64,000 nt of DNA from an uncultured Prevotellaceae bacterium (GTDB taxonomy: Bacteria; Bacteroidota; Bacteroidia; Bacteroidales; Bacteroidaceae), in NCBI GenBank assembly GCA_902786665.1, contig CADADN010000023.1, positions 1 through 64,000 on the forward strand, written 5' to 3'. The position numbers and the translations under genes were made by a program. The notes under the pieces are model-generated. The model did not search any database, had not been told where the DNA came from, and saw only the letters and a program-made list of their open reading frames with translations. The first letter of the stretch is position 1. The number at the start of each line of letters is the position of its first letter. Positions 17,103-26,483 of this stretch are shown piece after piece.

Positions 17103-18122
17103 ATGGACAAATACATCATCATTGCGCCGAAGGGACGAGAGCGGTTCATGAACCGCGTGGACGAGCTGTACCTCACCCTTTCCACCTATTTGGAAGAGGA
17201 ACATTCGTCGGGCCGCCACCTCCAACTCGCCAAGGTGTTTCTCAGCGATGCGCAAAACCAATACGGCGACCTCGTCGCTTCCCCACTCTACCAATCCATC
17301 CTCAGCAAGTCGGCCTGCTCCATCATCGAGCAGCCGCCACTCGACGGCTCGAAAATCACCCTCCTGGTGAAGACCTCCGACTGCCGCGACAACTTCATCC
17401 TCGACAGCATCCGCCTGAGCGAGGAAGAGACACGGGGAATGAATTCATACATCCAGACGATGCTCATCTTCAACAAATACCTGGAGAAGATGAAGCAAGA
17501 GGGTCTTACACTGAAAGAGCATTGCGTGAGGACTTGGATCTACGTGGCCGACATCGACGTGAACTACGAAGGGATGGTGCGCGCCCGCAACGACATCTTC
17601 CGCAACCAGGGGCTCACCCCGGAGACCCATTTCATCGCCAGCACGGGCATCGGCGGCTTCTCGCAAACACGCAGCGCCTCCGTGGCCATCGACTTCCTCA
17701 CCTACCCGGAAGTGAAAGAGACGGACAAGAAATACCTCCATGCGCTCGACAACCTGAACCCCACCCACGAATACGGCGTATCCTTCGAGCGTGGCACACA
17801 CCTTGACCTGAACGGCAAACAGACCATCTTCATCTCTGGCACCGCCAGCATCGACAAATATGGCAAGGCCATGTATGTGGGCGACATCAAGCGTCAGACG
17901 GCACGCCTGCTGGAAAACATCGGAGCCCTCCTGCACGACGGAGGAGCCACGATGCGAGACGTGCAATATTTCCTGGTGTACCTGAGAGACCCCTCCGACC
18001 GTGAGTTGGTGGAGGAATTCCTCAGCAAGGCCTACCCCACCACGCCCCACGTGCTGCTTCAAGGCAAGGTATGCCGCCCGGAATGGCTGGTGGAAATGGA
18101 ATGCGTAGCAGTGAAGGAATAG
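17103..18122 (+). CDS. RidA/YjgF-like two-domain protein
   Basis: A cytosolic protein of 339 residues. The C-terminal half (about 190-339) has the RidA/YjgF fold pattern: FISGTASIDKYGKAMYVGDIKRQTARLLENIGALLHDGGATMRDVQYFLVYLRD, ending HVLLQGKVCRPEWLVEMECVAV. The N-terminal half (FMNRVDELYLTLSTYLEEE...) is a second domain of similar size. Two-domain architecture and length are close to the chorismatase (FkbO/Hyg5-type) branch of the superfamily, which hydrolyses chorismate. Single-domain RidA is only about 130 residues and deaminates reactive imines. I cannot assign either reaction from sequence alone. The gene is monocistronic, with its own promoter and a shared terminator downstream. Confidence 0.7.
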   Translation: MDKYIIIAPKGRERFMNRVDELYLTLSTYLEEEHSSGRHLQLAKVFLSDAQNQYGDLVASPLYQSILSKSACSIIEQPPLDGSKITLLVKTSDCRDNFILDSIRLSEEETRGMNSYIQTMLIFNKYLEKMKQEGLTLKEHCVRTWIYVADIDVNYEGMVRARNDIFRNQGLTPETHFIASTGIGGFSQTRSASVAIDFLTYPEVKETDKKYLHALDNLNPTHEYGVSFERGTHLDLNGKQTIFISGTASIDKYGKAMYVGDIKRQTARLLENIGALLHDGGATMRDVQYFLVYLRDPSDRELVEEFLSKAYPTTPHVLLQGKVCRPEWLVEMECVAVKE

Positions 18123-18164
18123 ACTCCTGTCACCCACTTCCCTACTTCCTCCTATAAACACACA

Positions 18165-18199
18165 AGAGGCCACGGAAATCTCATTCCATGGCCTCTTTC
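18165..18199. terminator. Bidirectional terminator between convergent genes
   Basis: AAGAGGCCACGGAA pairs with TTCCATGGCCTCTT (one mismatch) over a six-base loop. T-rich sequence follows on the plus strand and A-rich sequence precedes, so it can serve both the RidA-like gene and the convergent lipoprotein gene. Confidence 0.75.
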
Positions 18200-18215
18200 T
18201 TTGCATTTCACCTTT

Positions 18216-19022
18216 TCACCTTACAGTCCTGACGGAGAATTCAGTGACGTTGGACATCACGCGGTTTCCCTGCAGGACAGAGACGCAGAATGTGGCGTTA
18301 CCATTCTTCATCCTTCCCGTCTTCACCATGGCGGTGTAGCGTATGCCCTTTCCCGGAGCAAGGTGCTCGACATGGATTGTAGGCGAGATGTAGAGGTTTT
18401 TAACACCGGAAGACTCCACCACGATGGGTTGCAGGTCGTAAAGCATCTGGTCTGAATTGTTGTACACCTCGAAAATCACCTTGCTCACCTCGTTGGAGTT
18501 GATGTATCCGTCGCGGTTGTCATCGACGAACCTGGGGTTACGCACTTCGATTTTGTTGTTCACCGAATAGCCGGAGCTGATTTCCTCGATGCTCGATGCA
18601 CCAGGAGCCATCACCCTTGCACTGGAAGCAGAGTAGTCGCCGGTGTAGTCGGAGCCATTGAAGTCGTAGAGTCTGTCGTCACCCGAACCTGAAGGGTCAT
18701 AGTAGCCGTTGTCGTCGTCATACCGCCTGTCGGGATAATTTCGCTGCTGCTTGTTGCGTTGCACCTGCTCGTAATGCTCGTGCACTTCGCGACGGTTAGC
18801 ATTGTCGGCAGCACTGCCAATGGCAGCACCCACGACGGCGCCCCCGGCCATGCCGATGATTGTGCCCACGTCGCTACCCCTATGGCCACCCGAGATGCCC
18901 CCAATGGCAGAGCCGAGAATGGAGCCGAAATGAGCGCCGGTGAAAGCACCCGAACCGGTATAAGTACCGCAGCCAGTGAGCAACAAGGCTGCACATGCGA
19001 TGTAAACAATAGTTCTTTTCAT
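18216..19022 (-). CDS. Glycine-zipper lipoprotein
   Basis: A 268-residue predicted lipoprotein. The start at 19022 gives MKRTIVYIACAALLLTGC with lipobox LTGC and Cys about 18; a longer in-frame start would bury this signal. Residues about 25-70 form a glycine zipper (GSGAFTGAHFGSILGSAIGGISGGHRGSDVGTIIGMAGGAVVGAAIG), a motif of membrane-inserting outer-membrane lipoproteins such as the Rick_17kDa/SlyB type. A charged Gln/Asn/Tyr/Asp linker follows. The C-terminal region (IEVRNPRFVDDNRDGYINSNEVSKVIFEVYNNSDQMLYDL...) contains DDNRDGYINSNE, which looks like an EF-hand-type calcium loop, within a beta-rich domain. Probably envelope-associated; the role is unknown. Confidence 0.75.
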   Translation of the reverse strand: MKRTIVYIACAALLLTGCGTYTGSGAFTGAHFGSILGSAIGGISGGHRGSDVGTIIGMAGGAVVGAAIGSAADNANRREVHEHYEQVQRNKQQRNYPDRRYDDDNGYYDPSGSGDDRLYDFNGSDYTGDYSASSARVMAPGASSIEEISSGYSVNNKIEVRNPRFVDDNRDGYINSNEVSKVIFEVYNNSDQMLYDLQPIVVESSGVKNLYISPTIHVEHLAPGKGIRYTAMVKTGRMKNGNATFCVSVLQGNRVMSNVTEFSVRTVR

Positions 19023-19045
19023 TTTCTTATCCAATTGAAGTCGTG

Positions 19046-19053
19046 CAAATATA
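19046..19053 (-). promoter_or_regulatory. Candidate -7 element for the glycine-zipper lipoprotein
   Basis: TATATTTG on the minus strand would start transcription near 19041, about 19 nt before the ATG at 19022. No convincing -33 TTTG is visible. Supporting it, the upstream sequence to 19263 contains no other gene. Confidence 0.4.
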
Positions 19054-19268
19054 ATGTTTTTTTCGACATGGAAGTTGGGGAATCGATTTTCAGCCATTTC
19101 GGCCTCTTTCTTCATCCTGGCAGCAAAAGCCACCTCTTCACGATGGCAAAAGTAAGCATATCATACGGCATCGCAAATGGAAAATCCCCAAAAAAAGATA
19201 GGGAAAACCCTAAATGAAGAATCGAAGGGGTCTGAACAATCGTGGCTAATCGGAATAATCAGATTAAC

Positions 19269-19302
19269 AAAAGCCCCTGGCAGATGTATTCTGCCAGGGG
19301 CT
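19269..19302 (-). terminator. Intrinsic terminator of the ribosomal supercluster
   Basis: On the minus strand a perfect 12-bp stem AGCCCCTGGCAG / CTGCCAGGGGCT encloses a seven-base loop and is followed by TTTGTT. It lies just after the rplQ stop and closes the long run of ribosomal genes. Confidence 0.85.
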
Positions 19303-19324
19303 CATAGTCTGTATACGAAAGGTC

Positions 19325-19807
19325 TTATTCTGCTGCTGTCTCCTCTTGAGCGACAACAGTAGCCTCAGGGTCTGCAGCCTGGGCCTCAGTAGACTTGCGA
19401 CGGCTACGACGAGTTTTCTTGGCAGCCTTGGCAACCTTGGCCATATTCTCATCGAAGTCAACGAGTTCGATGAAGCATGTCTGTGCAGCATCTCCCTGGC
19501 GGTATCCCAGTTTGATGATGCGTGTGTATCCACCGGGACGGTCGCCAATCTTCTCAGCCACGGGGCCGAACAGTTCCTTAAGAGCCTCTTTGTTCTGGAG
19601 GTAGCTGAACACGACGCGGCGCGAGTGAGTGGAGTCGTCCTTGCTGCGGTTGATCAGCGGCTCGGCATACTTTTTCAAGGCCTTAGCCTTTGCGAGAGTC
19701 GTAGTGATTCTTTTGTGCATGATCAGCGAAATGGTCATGTTTGCAAGCATGGCATTGCGATGGTCAGCAGTACGACTCAGATGGTTGAATTTCTTATTGT
19801 GTCTCAT
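19325..19807 (-). CDS. rplQ: 50S ribosomal protein L17
   Basis: The 160-residue protein begins [24 protein letters not shown], the canonical L17 start that binds 23S rRNA near the tunnel exit. The conserved core ends near residue 120. A tail of about 35 residues, first basic (KKTRRSRRK) then Ala/Glu-rich, is an extension beyond the E. coli length (127). It is the last gene of the alpha operon, 9 nt after rpoA, and is followed by a terminator. Confidence 0.97.
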   Translation of the reverse strand: MRHNKKFNHLSRTADHRNAMLANMTISLIMHKRITTTLAKAKALKKYAEPLINRSKDDSTHSRRVVFSYLQNKEALKELFGPVAEKIGDRPGGYTRIIKLGYRQGDAAQTCFIELVDFDENMAKVAKAAKKTRRSRRKSTEAQAADPEATVVAQEETAAE

Positions 19808-19816
19808 TTCTCGTTT

Positions 19817-20806
19817 TTACTTTTCAATTTTGTACTTTGAAATATCGGTTCCAAACGAAAGATTCAGACTCTCGAGCAAATCATCAAGCTCAGAGAGCGA
19901 TTTCTTACCGAAGTTACGGAACTTGAGCAGGTCTGTCTTGTTGAACTGCACCAAGTCGCCAAGAGTTTCCACGTCAGCAGCTTTGAGACAGTTGAGAGCG
20001 CGGACGCTAAGGTTCATCTCGACAAGTTTGGTCTTGAGTAGTTGACGCATGTGAAGCACTTGCTCATCAAACTCCTGATTCTCGGTAGTGTCCCGAGTCT
20101 CGAGAGTAATTTTCTCATCAGAGAAGAGCATGAAGTGATGTATGAGGATTTTAGCAGCCTCTTTCAATGCATCTTTCGGGTGAATGGAACCATCCGTAGC
20201 CACCTCGAGCACGAGTTTGTCGTAGTCGGTCTTTTGCTCGACCCTGTAAGGCTCGACAGTGTACTTCACGTTACGGATTGGGGTGTAGATAGAATCGATT
20301 GGAATTACGTTGACATCGGTGCAGAAACCACGGTTTTCATCAGCTGGGACATATCCACGTCCCTTGTTGATGGTAATGTCGAGTTGCATCGACGCTTTGA
20401 CATCTAAATGACAAATCACCAAATCTGGGTTTAACACTTCAAATCCAGTCAGATACTTGGTTATATCACCAGCCTTGAATTCTGTGGAATTCTCCACGGT
20501 GATACTAACTTTCTCGTTCTCGAATTCTTCTACTAATTGCTTGAACCTCACTTGTTTGAGATTCAAGATAATGTTGGTGACATCCTCCTTTACTCCAGGC
20601 ACAGACGAGAACTCATGTTCAACTCCACCGATTTTGATGGTGTTGATGGCAAAGCCCTCGAGTGAGGAGAGAAGAATTCTCCTCAGTGCGTTGCCGATGG
20701 TAACGCCAAAGCCAGGCTCCAGAGGACGGAATTCGAACTTACCGAACTTTTCGTTCGCCTCCAACATTACGACTTTGTCGGGTTTTTGAAATGCTAATAT
20801 CGCCAT
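19817..20806 (-). CDS. rpoA: RNA polymerase alpha subunit
   Basis: A 329-residue subunit that seeds RNA polymerase assembly. The start at 20806 ([34 protein letters not shown]) is chosen because Bacteroidetes alpha begins [12 protein letters not shown]; ten extra in-frame codons upstream overlap the rpsD stop. The N-terminal dimerisation domain includes [14 protein letters not shown]. The C-terminal domain (about 250-315) has the helix-hairpin-helix [22 protein letters not shown] and [15 protein letters not shown], which binds UP-element DNA and activators. It sits between rpsD and rplQ as in most bacteria. Confidence 0.97.
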   Translation of the reverse strand: MAILAFQKPDKVVMLEANEKFGKFEFRPLEPGFGVTIGNALRRILLSSLEGFAINTIKIGGVEHEFSSVPGVKEDVTNIILNLKQVRFKQLVEEFENEKVSITVENSTEFKAGDITKYLTGFEVLNPDLVICHLDVKASMQLDITINKGRGYVPADENRGFCTDVNVIPIDSIYTPIRNVKYTVEPYRVEQKTDYDKLVLEVATDGSIHPKDALKEAAKILIHHFMLFSDEKITLETRDTTENQEFDEQVLHMRQLLKTKLVEMNLSVRALNCLKAADVETLGDLVQFNKTDLLKFRNFGKKSLSELDDLLESLNLSFGTDISKYKIEK

Positions 20807-20816
20807 TAATGATTGT

Positions 20817-21422
20817 TTATTTAGAGTACAACTCAACGATTAACTGCTCCTTGATTTCCTCAGGAATATCAGCGCGCTCTGGCTTGTGCAGGTACTTGCC
20901 ACTCTTAGATGACTCGTCCCATTCAAACCAGGGATATTTGCTATGGTTGAACCCTGCGAGGCAGTCTTGAATCACCTCAAGCGACTTTGACTTCTCGCGC
21001 ACGCCCACCACTTGACCGGGCTTTACAGAGTAAGAAGGGATGTTGACCACATTCCCGTCAACCACAATGTGCTTGTGGCTTACGAGTTGGCGTGCAGCAG
21101 CGCGAGTTGGTGCGATTCCGAGACGGAAGACAATGTTGTCGAGTCTGCTCTCCAGGTTTTGGAGAAGCACCTCACCTGTGATGCCATCGGCCTTGGCAGC
21201 CTTCTCGAACATGTTTCTGAACTGGCGCTCAAGCACCCCATAGGTATACTTGGCTTTTTGCTTCTCTGCCAACATGACAGCATATTCCGACTGCTTGCGT
21301 CTTCTGTTGTTGCCATGCTGTCCGGGAGGGAAGTTTCTCCTGGACAAAACTTTGTCTTCGCCGAAGATCGGTTGTCCGAAGCGGCGCGCAATTTTTGATT
21401 TCGGTCCTATATATCTTGCCAT
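20817..21422 (-). CDS. rpsD: 30S ribosomal protein S4
   Basis: The 201-residue primary 16S rRNA binder initiates assembly of the small-subunit body. [21 protein letters not shown] is the S4 N-terminus of Bacteroidetes, without the zinc-binding cysteines of some bacteria. An S4 RNA-binding domain ([39 protein letters not shown]) occupies about 92-150. In E. coli S4 represses the alpha operon; here it occupies the equivalent place before rpoA. Confidence 0.97.
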   Translation of the reverse strand: MARYIGPKSKIARRFGQPIFGEDKVLSRRNFPPGQHGNNRRRKQSEYAVMLAEKQKAKYTYGVLERQFRNMFEKAAKADGITGEVLLQNLESRLDNIVFRLGIAPTRAAARQLVSHKHIVVDGNVVNIPSYSVKPGQVVGVREKSKSLEVIQDCLAGFNHSKYPWFEWDESSKSGKYLHKPERADIPEEIKEQLIVELYSK

Positions 21423-21500
21423 ACTGTAAATAAATGTTGCTTTGATTTTTAGTTGCCCGCAAGTAGTGCCTCACCGGCATTCCCGCGAGCATGTTGATGA

Positions 21501-21890
21501 TTATACGCGACGGCGTTTCGGAGGCCTGCAGCCATTGTGTGGCAGCGGAGTGACGTCGATGATCTCTGTTACCTCGATACCGGCACCATGGATGGCCCTG
21601 ATAGCCGACTCACGTCCGTTTCCGGGTCCTTTGACATAGGCCTTAACTTTCCTCAAACCGAGGTCGTAAGCCACCTTTGCGCAATCCTCTGCAGCCATCT
21701 GTGCTGCGTACGGTGTGTTCTTTTTCGATCCGCGGAAACCCATTTTTCCAGCAGACGACCATGAGATGACCTGGCCTTCGCTGTTGGCCAGCGTCACGAT
21801 AATATTGTTGAATGAACTGTGGACATGCAATTGTCCAAGAGCATCCACCTTGACATTTCTTTTCTTCGAAGTGACTGTTTTCTTTGCCAT
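21501..21890 (-). CDS. rpsK: 30S ribosomal protein S11
   Basis: A 129-residue platform protein that contacts the mRNA near the E site. The core motifs [39 protein letters not shown] and [15 protein letters not shown] are intact, including the basic C-terminus that contacts rRNA. The gene lies 24 nt after rpsM; a 78-nt spacer precedes rpsD. Confidence 0.97.
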   Translation of the reverse strand: MAKKTVTSKKRNVKVDALGQLHVHSSFNNIIVTLANSEGQVISWSSAGKMGFRGSKKNTPYAAQMAAEDCAKVAYDLGLRKVKAYVKGPGNGRESAIRAIHGAGIEVTEIIDVTPLPHNGCRPPKRRRV

Positions 21891-21914
21891 AGTAGTGTAA
21901 AACTTTGTAGTTGA

Positions 21915-22295
21915 TTACTTGGTAGCCTTTTTCTTGTTAGCGACAGTCTTCTTCTTTCCCTTTCGGGTGCGGGCATTGTTCTTTGTGCTCTGTCCGCGTA
22001 CAGGAAGACCGTTACGATGCCTTACGCCCCTATAGCAACCGATGTCCATGAGACGCTTGATGTTCATTTGGATTTCCGACCTGAGGTCGCCTTCCACTTT
22101 GTACTCAGCTCCGATAATCTCGCGGATTTTGGCTGCTTGTGCGTCAGACCACTCGTTGACCTTGAGGCCACGGTCTACTCCCGCCTTGTCCAATATCTTT
22201 GCTGAACTACTTCGACCTATTCCATAGATATAGGTCAATGCGATTTCGCCACGCTTGTTCTGGGGCAAATCTACTCCAACAATTCTTATTGCCAT
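21915..22295 (-). CDS. rpsM: 30S ribosomal protein S13
   Basis: This head protein of 126 residues forms intersubunit bridges to L5. The start [27 protein letters not shown] at 22295 is used; 14 more in-frame codons lie upstream but do not match the family. The helix-two-turn-helix and the basic tail ([23 protein letters not shown]), which reaches the P-site tRNA, are present. Confidence 0.97.
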   Translation of the reverse strand: MAIRIVGVDLPQNKRGEIALTYIYGIGRSSSAKILDKAGVDRGLKVNEWSDAQAAKIREIIGAEYKVEGDLRSEIQMNIKRLMDIGCYRGVRHRNGLPVRGQSTKNNARTRKGKKKTVANKKKATK

Positions 22296-22356
22296 GTTTG
22301 TTTTTAAAAATTTAAAATGTTTGTTCTTACTGGGCAATCACTGCCCTTGTTGATGC

Positions 22357-22473
22357 TCAACCCTGACGAAGTTTGTATTTGGGGTTCTTCTTGTTGATGA
22401 CAAAAAGACGGCCCTTCCTACGCACGATCTTGCAGTCCGGGGTGCGCTTCTTCAATGATGCTCTTGTCTTCAT
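22357..22473 (-). CDS. rpmJ: 50S ribosomal protein L36
   Basis: A 38-residue protein beginning [20 protein letters not shown] and ending NPKYKLRQG. Only one cysteine (C14) remains of the CxxC...CxxxxH zinc ribbon, so this is a zinc-independent (C-) form. It lies between infA and rpsM as in most bacteria. Confidence 0.95.
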   Translation of the reverse strand: MKTRASLKKRTPDCKIVRRKGRLFVINKKNPKYKLRQG

Positions 22474-22482
22474 AACTGATAA

Positions 22483-22701
22483 TTATTTGTATCTAAACAC
22501 TATCCTGCCTTTTGTCAGGTCGTACGGGCTCATCTCGACCTTCACCTTGTCACCAGGCAAGATTTTGATGTAGTGCATTCTCATCTTGCCCGAGATGTGG
22601 GCCGTGATGGGACACCCATTCTCTAACTCGACACGGAACATCGCATTGGAGAGAGCCTCCACGATGGTTCCGTCTTGCTCAATTGCGGCTTGCTTTGCCA
22701 T
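22483..22701 (-). CDS. infA: Translation initiation factor IF-1
   Basis: The 72-residue OB-fold protein binds the ribosomal A site during initiation. [46 protein letters not shown]-type signature and [15 protein letters not shown] are standard. It starts 3 nt after the map stop, so the pair is likely coupled. Confidence 0.97.
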   Translation of the reverse strand: MAKQAAIEQDGTIVEALSNAMFRVELENGCPITAHISGKMRMHYIKILPGDKVKVEMSPYDLTKGRIVFRYK

Positions 22702-22704
22702 ACT

Positions 22705-23505
22705 CTAACTGATTTTTCCTACTATTGATTCTATTTCCTCGAAAGATGATAAAATTTCCGACTTTCCACGCCTGATGGCAATGGTATGTTCGTAATGTGC
22801 CGCCGGCCGATGGTCGCGAGTGAGGACCGACCATTTGTCGGGTGCGAGCACCACGGCCTTGTCGCCCATGGTGACCATTGGTTCGATGGCAATGCACATT
22901 CCCTCCTTCAACAGTGTTCCGTTTCCACGTCGTCCGTAGTTGGGAACCATGGGTTCCTCGTGCATCTTGCGCCCGATGCCATGGCCTGTGAGTTCACGCA
23001 CGATGCCGTATCCACGCTTCTCGCAGTAGTCCTGCACGGTCGACCCGATGTCGCCCACATGGTGCCCCGCCACAGCCACCTCGATGGCTTTGTAGAGAGA
23101 CTCGTATGTGGTTGCCAGCAGCCTTTTGACCTCCTGGCTCACCTCGCCCACGCAGAACGTGTAGCAAGAGTCGCCGTTGAACCCCTCGAGGAGTGTCCCG
23201 CAGTCGATGGAGATGATGTCCCCCTCACGCAGCACCGTCTTTGCATTCGGCACACCATGGACGACGACATCATTCACCGACGTGCAGATATTGGCGGGGA
23301 AAGGCCCCCCATAAGGATTTGGAAAACCCTTGAAAGTAGGAGTCGCCCCATTGTCGCGGATGAACTCTCCAGCTATCTTGTCAAGTTGGAGAGTCGTGAC
23401 ACCCGGCTTGATATGAAGAGCGAGTTCGGCGAGCGTAAGGCCAACCAGCCTGTTGGCCCGCCTCATCAGCTCAATCTCATCTTCCGTCTTTAGAAATATG
23501 CTCAT
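22705..23505 (-). CDS. map: Methionine aminopeptidase, type I
   Basis: The 266-residue enzyme removes the initiator Met from nascent proteins. The pita-bread fold ligands are visible: D in ISIDCGT and in FNGDSCYTF, H in GHGIGRKMHEEP, E in IAIEPMVTMG, and a final E in YEHTIAI. It has no zinc-finger extension. It lies between secY and infA, a common arrangement in which product maturation genes ride with the spc operon. Confidence 0.96.
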   Translation of the reverse strand: MSIFLKTEDEIELMRRANRLVGLTLAELALHIKPGVTTLQLDKIAGEFIRDNGATPTFKGFPNPYGGPFPANICTSVNDVVVHGVPNAKTVLREGDIISIDCGTLLEGFNGDSCYTFCVGEVSQEVKRLLATTYESLYKAIEVAVAGHHVGDIGSTVQDYCEKRGYGIVRELTGHGIGRKMHEEPMVPNYGRRGNGTLLKEGMCIAIEPMVTMGDKAVVLAPDKWSVLTRDHRPAAHYEHTIAIRRGKSEILSSFEEIESIVGKIS

Positions 23506-23514
23506 TGCAGGGCA

Positions 23515-24855
23515 TCAATATGCCGATACGCCACCGTTTCCACGTGTGCGTCCGGAATTGAGCAATCCGTCATAATGGCGCATCATCAGATGGCTCTGAA
23601 TCTGCTGCAGCGTGTCGATCACCACACCCACGAGGATCAGCAGCGAGGTGCCGCCGAAGAACTGTGCGAATCCCTGAGGTACTCCAAGCAAACTTGCGAA
23701 TGCCGGCATGACGGCGATGAAGGCGATGAAGAGCGATCCAGGCAGCGTGATGCGCGACATGATCGTGTCGATGTAATCGGCAGTAGGCTTTCCAGGCTTG
23801 ATGCCCGGGATGAAGCCGTTGTTTCTCTTCATATCCTCAGCCATCTGTGTGGGATTGAGGGTGATGGCCGTGTAGAAATAAGTGAACGCGATGATGAGTA
23901 TCGCGAAGACTATGTTATACAACAGGCTTGTGTGGTCGAGGAGCGAGCGCATCACATAGTTGGTGCTGTCAGTGGTATACTGCACGAGAGCCAGAGGTAT
24001 GAACATCAACGCCTGGGCGAAGATGATAGGCATCACGTTGGCAGCAAACAGCTTCAATGGGATGTACTGGCGTGCCCCGCCATAGGTCTTGTTGCCTTGC
24101 ACACGGCGAGCGTACTCCACCGGCACCTTTCGCACAGCCTGGGTCAGGAGAATCGAAGCACACACCACGGCGAAGAGAATCAGCAACTCGATGATGAGCA
24201 TGATGATACCACCGCCCCTGGTCTCGGTGAAACGATTGGTGACCTCCTGCATGAACGCACTCGGCAGACGTGCGATGATGCCGATCATGATGATGAGCGA
24301 TATGCCATTGCCCACGCCCCTGTCGGTGATGCGTTCACCCAGCCAGAGGATGAACATACTGCCGGCAGCGAGGATGACGAGTCCCGTCCACATGAACCAA
24401 TTCCATGAGATGCCAGGATTCAAGGCTGCAGCCGACTGCATCTTGAGGTTGATGAGGTAAGAGGGAGCCTGGAAGAGCAGGATGGCGACTGTAAGGATAC
24501 GAGTGTACCACATGATCTTCTTTCTACCACTCTCACCCTCACGCTGCATTTTCTGGAAATATGGAACAGCGACGGCGAGCAACTGCATCACGATGGATGC
24601 AGAGATGTATGGCATGATTCCCAACGCGAACATTGACGCGTTGGAGAAAGCACCACCGGAGAACATGTCGAGCAGCGACATCAAACCGCCCTGGGTCTGT
24701 TCTTGCAGTTGTCCCAACTTTTCCGGGTCGATGCCAGGCAGCACGACGAACGAACCAAAGCGATATATCGCAGTGAACAGGATGGTGATGCCGATGCGTT
24801 TGCGCAAGTCCTCCACCTTCCAAATGTTCTTCAGTGTCTCGATAAACTTTTTCAT
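23515..24855 (-). CDS. secY: Preprotein translocase channel subunit SecY
   Basis: A 446-residue channel protein with ten predicted membrane helices; it forms the SecYE(G) pore with the SecE encoded about 25 kb away in the same supercluster. FSGGAFSNASMFALGIMPYISASIVMQL is the signature near the plug helix. GIGNGISLIIMIGI-type and NNGFIPGIKPGKPTADYID cytoplasmic-loop motifs are present. It begins 4 nt after the L15 stop and precedes map. Confidence 0.97.
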   Translation of the reverse strand: MKKFIETLKNIWKVEDLRKRIGITILFTAIYRFGSFVVLPGIDPEKLGQLQEQTQGGLMSLLDMFSGGAFSNASMFALGIMPYISASIVMQLLAVAVPYFQKMQREGESGRKKIMWYTRILTVAILLFQAPSYLINLKMQSAAALNPGISWNWFMWTGLVILAAGSMFILWLGERITDRGVGNGISLIIMIGIIARLPSAFMQEVTNRFTETRGGGIIMLIIELLILFAVVCASILLTQAVRKVPVEYARRVQGNKTYGGARQYIPLKLFAANVMPIIFAQALMFIPLALVQYTTDSTNYVMRSLLDHTSLLYNIVFAILIIAFTYFYTAITLNPTQMAEDMKRNNGFIPGIKPGKPTADYIDTIMSRITLPGSLFIAFIAVMPAFASLLGVPQGFAQFFGGTSLLILVGVVIDTLQQIQSHLMMRHYDGLLNSGRTRGNGGVSAY

Positions 24856-24859
24856 TTAC

Positions 24860-25303
24860 TTAGATTATAGTTGTTTTACCACCAACTGCCTGGATGGCTG
24901 CCTCGGCAGTTTTCGAGAAGGCATGAGCCACCACCTCCAAAGGAGTGGTGAGTTCTCCCATACCAAGGATCTTCACCAGTTCCTTGCCATTGGTGAGGCC
25001 GGCAGCCTTGAGTTCCTCGACGCCGACTTTCGTCAGTCCCTTGTCAGCCAGTTTCTGGAGCGTGGAGAGGTTGACTGCGAAATACTCCTTATGGTTGATG
25101 TTCTTGAATCCAGTCTTGGGGACGCGGCGCTGGAGTGGCATCTGGCCACCCTCGAAGCCTATCTTCCTTTTGTAACCTGAGCGCGACTTAGCGCCTTTGT
25201 GGCCACGTGTGGAGGTACCACCCAGACCGGAACCGGTGCCACGACCGATGCGACGACGCGAGTGAGTGGAGCCGGGAGCGGGTTTCAACGTATGTAATTT
25301 CAT
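24860..25303 (-). CDS. rplO: 50S ribosomal protein L15
   Basis: Protein of 147 residues with the Gly/Arg-rich N-terminal arm (GSTHSRRRIGRGTGSGLGGTSTRGHKG) that threads into 23S rRNA, and the globular tail domain from about residue 75. It is placed between rpmD and secY as in the classic spc operon. Confidence 0.97.
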   Translation of the reverse strand: MKLHTLKPAPGSTHSRRRIGRGTGSGLGGTSTRGHKGAKSRSGYKRKIGFEGGQMPLQRRVPKTGFKNINHKEYFAVNLSTLQKLADKGLTKVGVEELKAAGLTNGKELVKILGMGELTTPLEVVAHAFSKTAEAAIQAVGGKTTII

Positions 25304-25332
25304 AAATCCTTCGCTTTAAAATGTCTGTTTGA

Positions 25333-25509
25333 TTATTCTACTATGGTCACCAGGTGATGCACCTTGCGGATCATGCCGCGAATGGAGGGAGTGTCCTCCT
25401 TCTCGACCACTTGCGAGATTTTGCGAAGCCCAAGGGCCTCGAGAGTGCGCTTTTGGTCTACGGGGTAACCGATTTTGCTCTTGATCTGCTTGATTTTGAT
25501 TGTAGCCAT
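25333..25509 (-). CDS. rpmD: 50S ribosomal protein L30
   Basis: A 58-residue protein found by reading the gap between rplO and rpsE. It starts [20 protein letters not shown] and ends [11 protein letters not shown], with the L30 pattern of a KI-K-SxIG strand, [10 protein letters not shown] helix and [20 protein letters not shown]. Its position, 11 nt after rpsE, is standard. Confidence 0.95.
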   Translation of the reverse strand: MATIKIKQIKSKIGYPVDQKRTLEALGLRKISQVVEKEDTPSIRGMIRKVHHLVTIVE

Positions 25510-25520
25510 ATCACTTCCTC

Positions 25521-26033
25521 CTATCCTCTAAATACTTTTTGCATTGAAATGCCACGGTCGCCAGCGACGGTGTATGCGTCACGCATCTCGCAGAGAGCCT
25601 TGATGGTGGCCTTCACGAGGTTGTGGGGGTTGGAAGAGCCCTTCGACTTGGCCAGCACGTCGGTGATGCCGGCGCTTTCGAGGACGGCACGCATGGCGCC
25701 ACCAGCCACCATCCCGGTACCGGGAGCTGCAGGCTTGAGGAACACCTTTGCGCCACCGAAAGCCACCTCCATCTCATGAGGGATTGTGCCCTTGAGCACC
25801 GGCACCTTCACGAGGTTCTTCTTTGCAGCCTCCACGCCTTTAGCAATGGCGGAAGTCACTTCACCAGCCTTTCCCAGGCCCCATCCGATGACGCCGTTTC
25901 CGTCGCCAACAACGACGATGGCAGCGAATGTGAACGTACGACCACCTTTTGTCACCTTGGTGACACGGTTGATAGCCACCAGGCGGTCCTTCAACTCAGA
26001 ATCACTATTGATTTTTACTCTATTGATTGCCAT
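25521..26033 (-). CDS. rpsE: 30S ribosomal protein S5
   Basis: The 170-residue protein lies at the mRNA entry channel and affects decoding fidelity. The N-terminal dsRNA-binding-like domain contains [29 protein letters not shown], and the C-terminal domain contains the [34 protein letters not shown] signature. Seven nucleotides separate it from rplR. Confidence 0.97.
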   Translation of the reverse strand: MAINRVKINSDSELKDRLVAINRVTKVTKGGRTFTFAAIVVVGDGNGVIGWGLGKAGEVTSAIAKGVEAAKKNLVKVPVLKGTIPHEMEVAFGGAKVFLKPAAPGTGMVAGGAMRAVLESAGITDVLAKSKGSSNPHNLVKATIKALCEMRDAYTVAGDRGISMQKVFRG

Positions 26034-26039
26034 GATCGT

Positions 26040-26465
26040 TTAAAAATTAAGTCCACCTTTACGGGCTGCGTCAGCCAGTTGCTTCACTCTTCCGTGATAC
26101 AGATAACCATTACGGTCGAACACGACAGCTGTAATGCCAGCGGCCTTTGCCCTTTCTGCAATCAGCTCGCCCACCTTCTCAGCCTGTTGGCATTTGGGCA
26201 TTTTCTCCATTCCCTTTGAAGAAGCCGAAACGAGGGTCTTGCCCTTCGGATAGTTCTGCACGGCCACGTTGCGCTTGGGGTGCTTTTTCTTCACCATGGT
26301 GGTGAAAGGCTTCTCGGTGTTCATCCATGAGTCGTCGATGATTTGCACGTAGATGCCCTTGTTGCTGCGGAAGACCGTCATGCGTGGGCGCTCGGCAGTG
26401 CCATTGACCTTCTTGCGAATTCTGTATTTGATCTTGATTCGTCTTTCTATTTTCTTCGTTGTCAT
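26040..26465 (-). CDS. rplR: 50S ribosomal protein L18 with an internal insertion
   Basis: L18 binds 5S rRNA in the central protuberance. This one is 141 residues against about 117 in E. coli. The ends are normal ([57 protein letters not shown]). About 27 extra residues, roughly 46-74 (from [12 protein letters not shown] to QNYPK), stand between IIDD and GKTLVSASS, where the usual protein has only a few residues. The insert is basic and keeps the frame. The gene lies between rplF and rpsE. Confidence 0.95.
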   Translation of the reverse strand: MTTKKIERRIKIKYRIRKKVNGTAERPRMTVFRSNKGIYVQIIDDSWMNTEKPFTTMVKKKHPKRNVAVQNYPKGKTLVSASSKGMEKMPKCQQAEKVGELIAERAKAAGITAVVFDRNGYLYHGRVKQLADAARKGGLNF

Positions 26466-26483
26466 AATCGTAAGGTTTTAAAG

